DNA of 13,116 nucleotides from Candidatus Aminicenantota bacterium (GTDB lineage: Bacteria > Acidobacteriota > UBA4820 > DSQY01), in contig DAHXMK010000062.1 of NCBI GenBank assembly GCA_027365515.1, positions 1-13,116 of the forward strand, in the 5' to 3' direction. Made by a program: the position numbers and the translations under genes. This document shows, one piece after another, positions 12,795 through 13,116 of this stretch. Each line of letters begins with the position of its first letter. Positions within the stretch are counted from its first letter, which is position 1. The notes under the pieces were generated by a model, which was not told the origin of the DNA, did no database searches, and saw only the letters and a program-made list of their open reading frames with translations.

Positions 12795-13116
12795 ACGCCG
12801 GTTAGCGCCCTCTCTTGCCACCGCGGCCTTCTGGCTTGGCCTTGCTGCGCTATGTCTGATGGGGCTGTCAAGAGACCTCTGGACTCCCGACGAACCGCGC
12901 GAGGCGGAGATGTCCCGCGAAATGTACCTGAGCCCCGGCGTGATTCCGACGCTCGCCGGAAGCCCATTTTACGAGAAGCCGCCGCTCTATTACTGGACCG
13001 TCTCGGCGGCCTACGGCCTTTCAGGCGGCCCGAGCGCGTGGAGCGCCAGGCTTGTAAGCGGTGCCTGCGGCTTCCTTACTTTGCTTGTCGTATTTCTCTG
13101 GGGAAAGCGGGCGAAA
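12787..13116 (+). CDS. Second PMT/ArnT-like glycosyltransferase (N-terminal part, 3' end outside window)
   Basis: Only the first 110 codons are in the window. The N-terminal helix is followed by WTPDEPREAEMSREM, with acidic residues D35/E36, then FYEKPPLYYW at 61-70 and a second hydrophobic helix. The same landmarks, in the same order and at similar spacing, appear in the preceding gene, so the two are tandem paralogues or close relatives. ATG 12787-12789 lies 8 nt inside the end of the upstream gene, the kind of overlap seen in coupled genes. GGA lies only 3 nt ahead and AGG 9-10 nt ahead. The frame stays open to the window edge. Confidence 0.85.
   Translation, partial: MAERRLAPSLATAAFWLGLAALCLMGLSRDLWTPDEPREAEMSREMYLSPGVIPTLAGSPFYEKPPLYYWTVSAAYGLSGGPSAWSARLVSGACGFLTLLVVFLWGKRAK

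Overview
The window reads as a GC-rich bacterial chromosome. The core genes carry clear Shine-Dalgarno sites, and the accessory stretch in the middle is visibly less GC-rich. The gene set is a mitochondrial-type aconitase, TruD, MiaB, a PP-loop tRNA-thiolation-like enzyme and a polyprenyl-phosphate sugar transferase system. It fits a Gram-negative lineage of the deltaproteobacteria/Desulfobacterota kind or a neighbouring candidate phylum. That assignment is inference from gene families, since no marker gene here settles it.

Layout. (1) Positions 2-913 (+) hold the 3' part of an aconitase gene, closed by a strong intrinsic terminator at 927-961. (2) Positions 997-4662 (-) hold a compact convergent operon, read right to left: PP-loop thiouridylase-like protein (TTG start with a near-perfect ribosome binding site), site-2 protease family membrane metalloprotease, PlsC-type acyltransferase and TruD. 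Gaps are 19-46 nt. Two of the four genes point to tRNA modification and two to membrane biology. (3) Positions 4663-7649 form an accessory, repeat-rich stretch. It has two lower-GC genes on the minus strand: a divergent uracil-DNA-glycosylase-like protein and a predicted lipoprotein. Around them lie three runs of 7-nt repeats, a cluster of hairpins with TTC loops, a duplicated segment of about 50 nt overlapping or adjoining each gene's 3' end, a 12-bp-stem hairpin, and a tandem array with an exact 42-bp period. (4) Positions 7650-8990 (-) encode MiaB, the tRNA methylthiotransferase. (5) Positions 9271-9462 (+) encode a 63-residue membrane protein. (6) From 9617 to the right edge (+) there is a cell-envelope glycan operon: a polyprenyl-phosphate sugar-1-phosphate transferase followed by two tandem PMT/ArnT-like (GT39-type) membrane glycosyltransferases. 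The second of these is cut by the window edge.

The most unusual feature is the 42-bp array at 7237-7572. Its inverted 7-bp arms are invariant across five central units, while the positions that vary show no codon-phase preference. It therefore looks like a structured or protein-binding non-coding array rather than a gene. The repeated order of heptamer run, then duplicated segment, then reverse-oriented gene between 4770 and 7130 gives this stretch a cassette-like look, although canonical integron attC sites could not be recognised.
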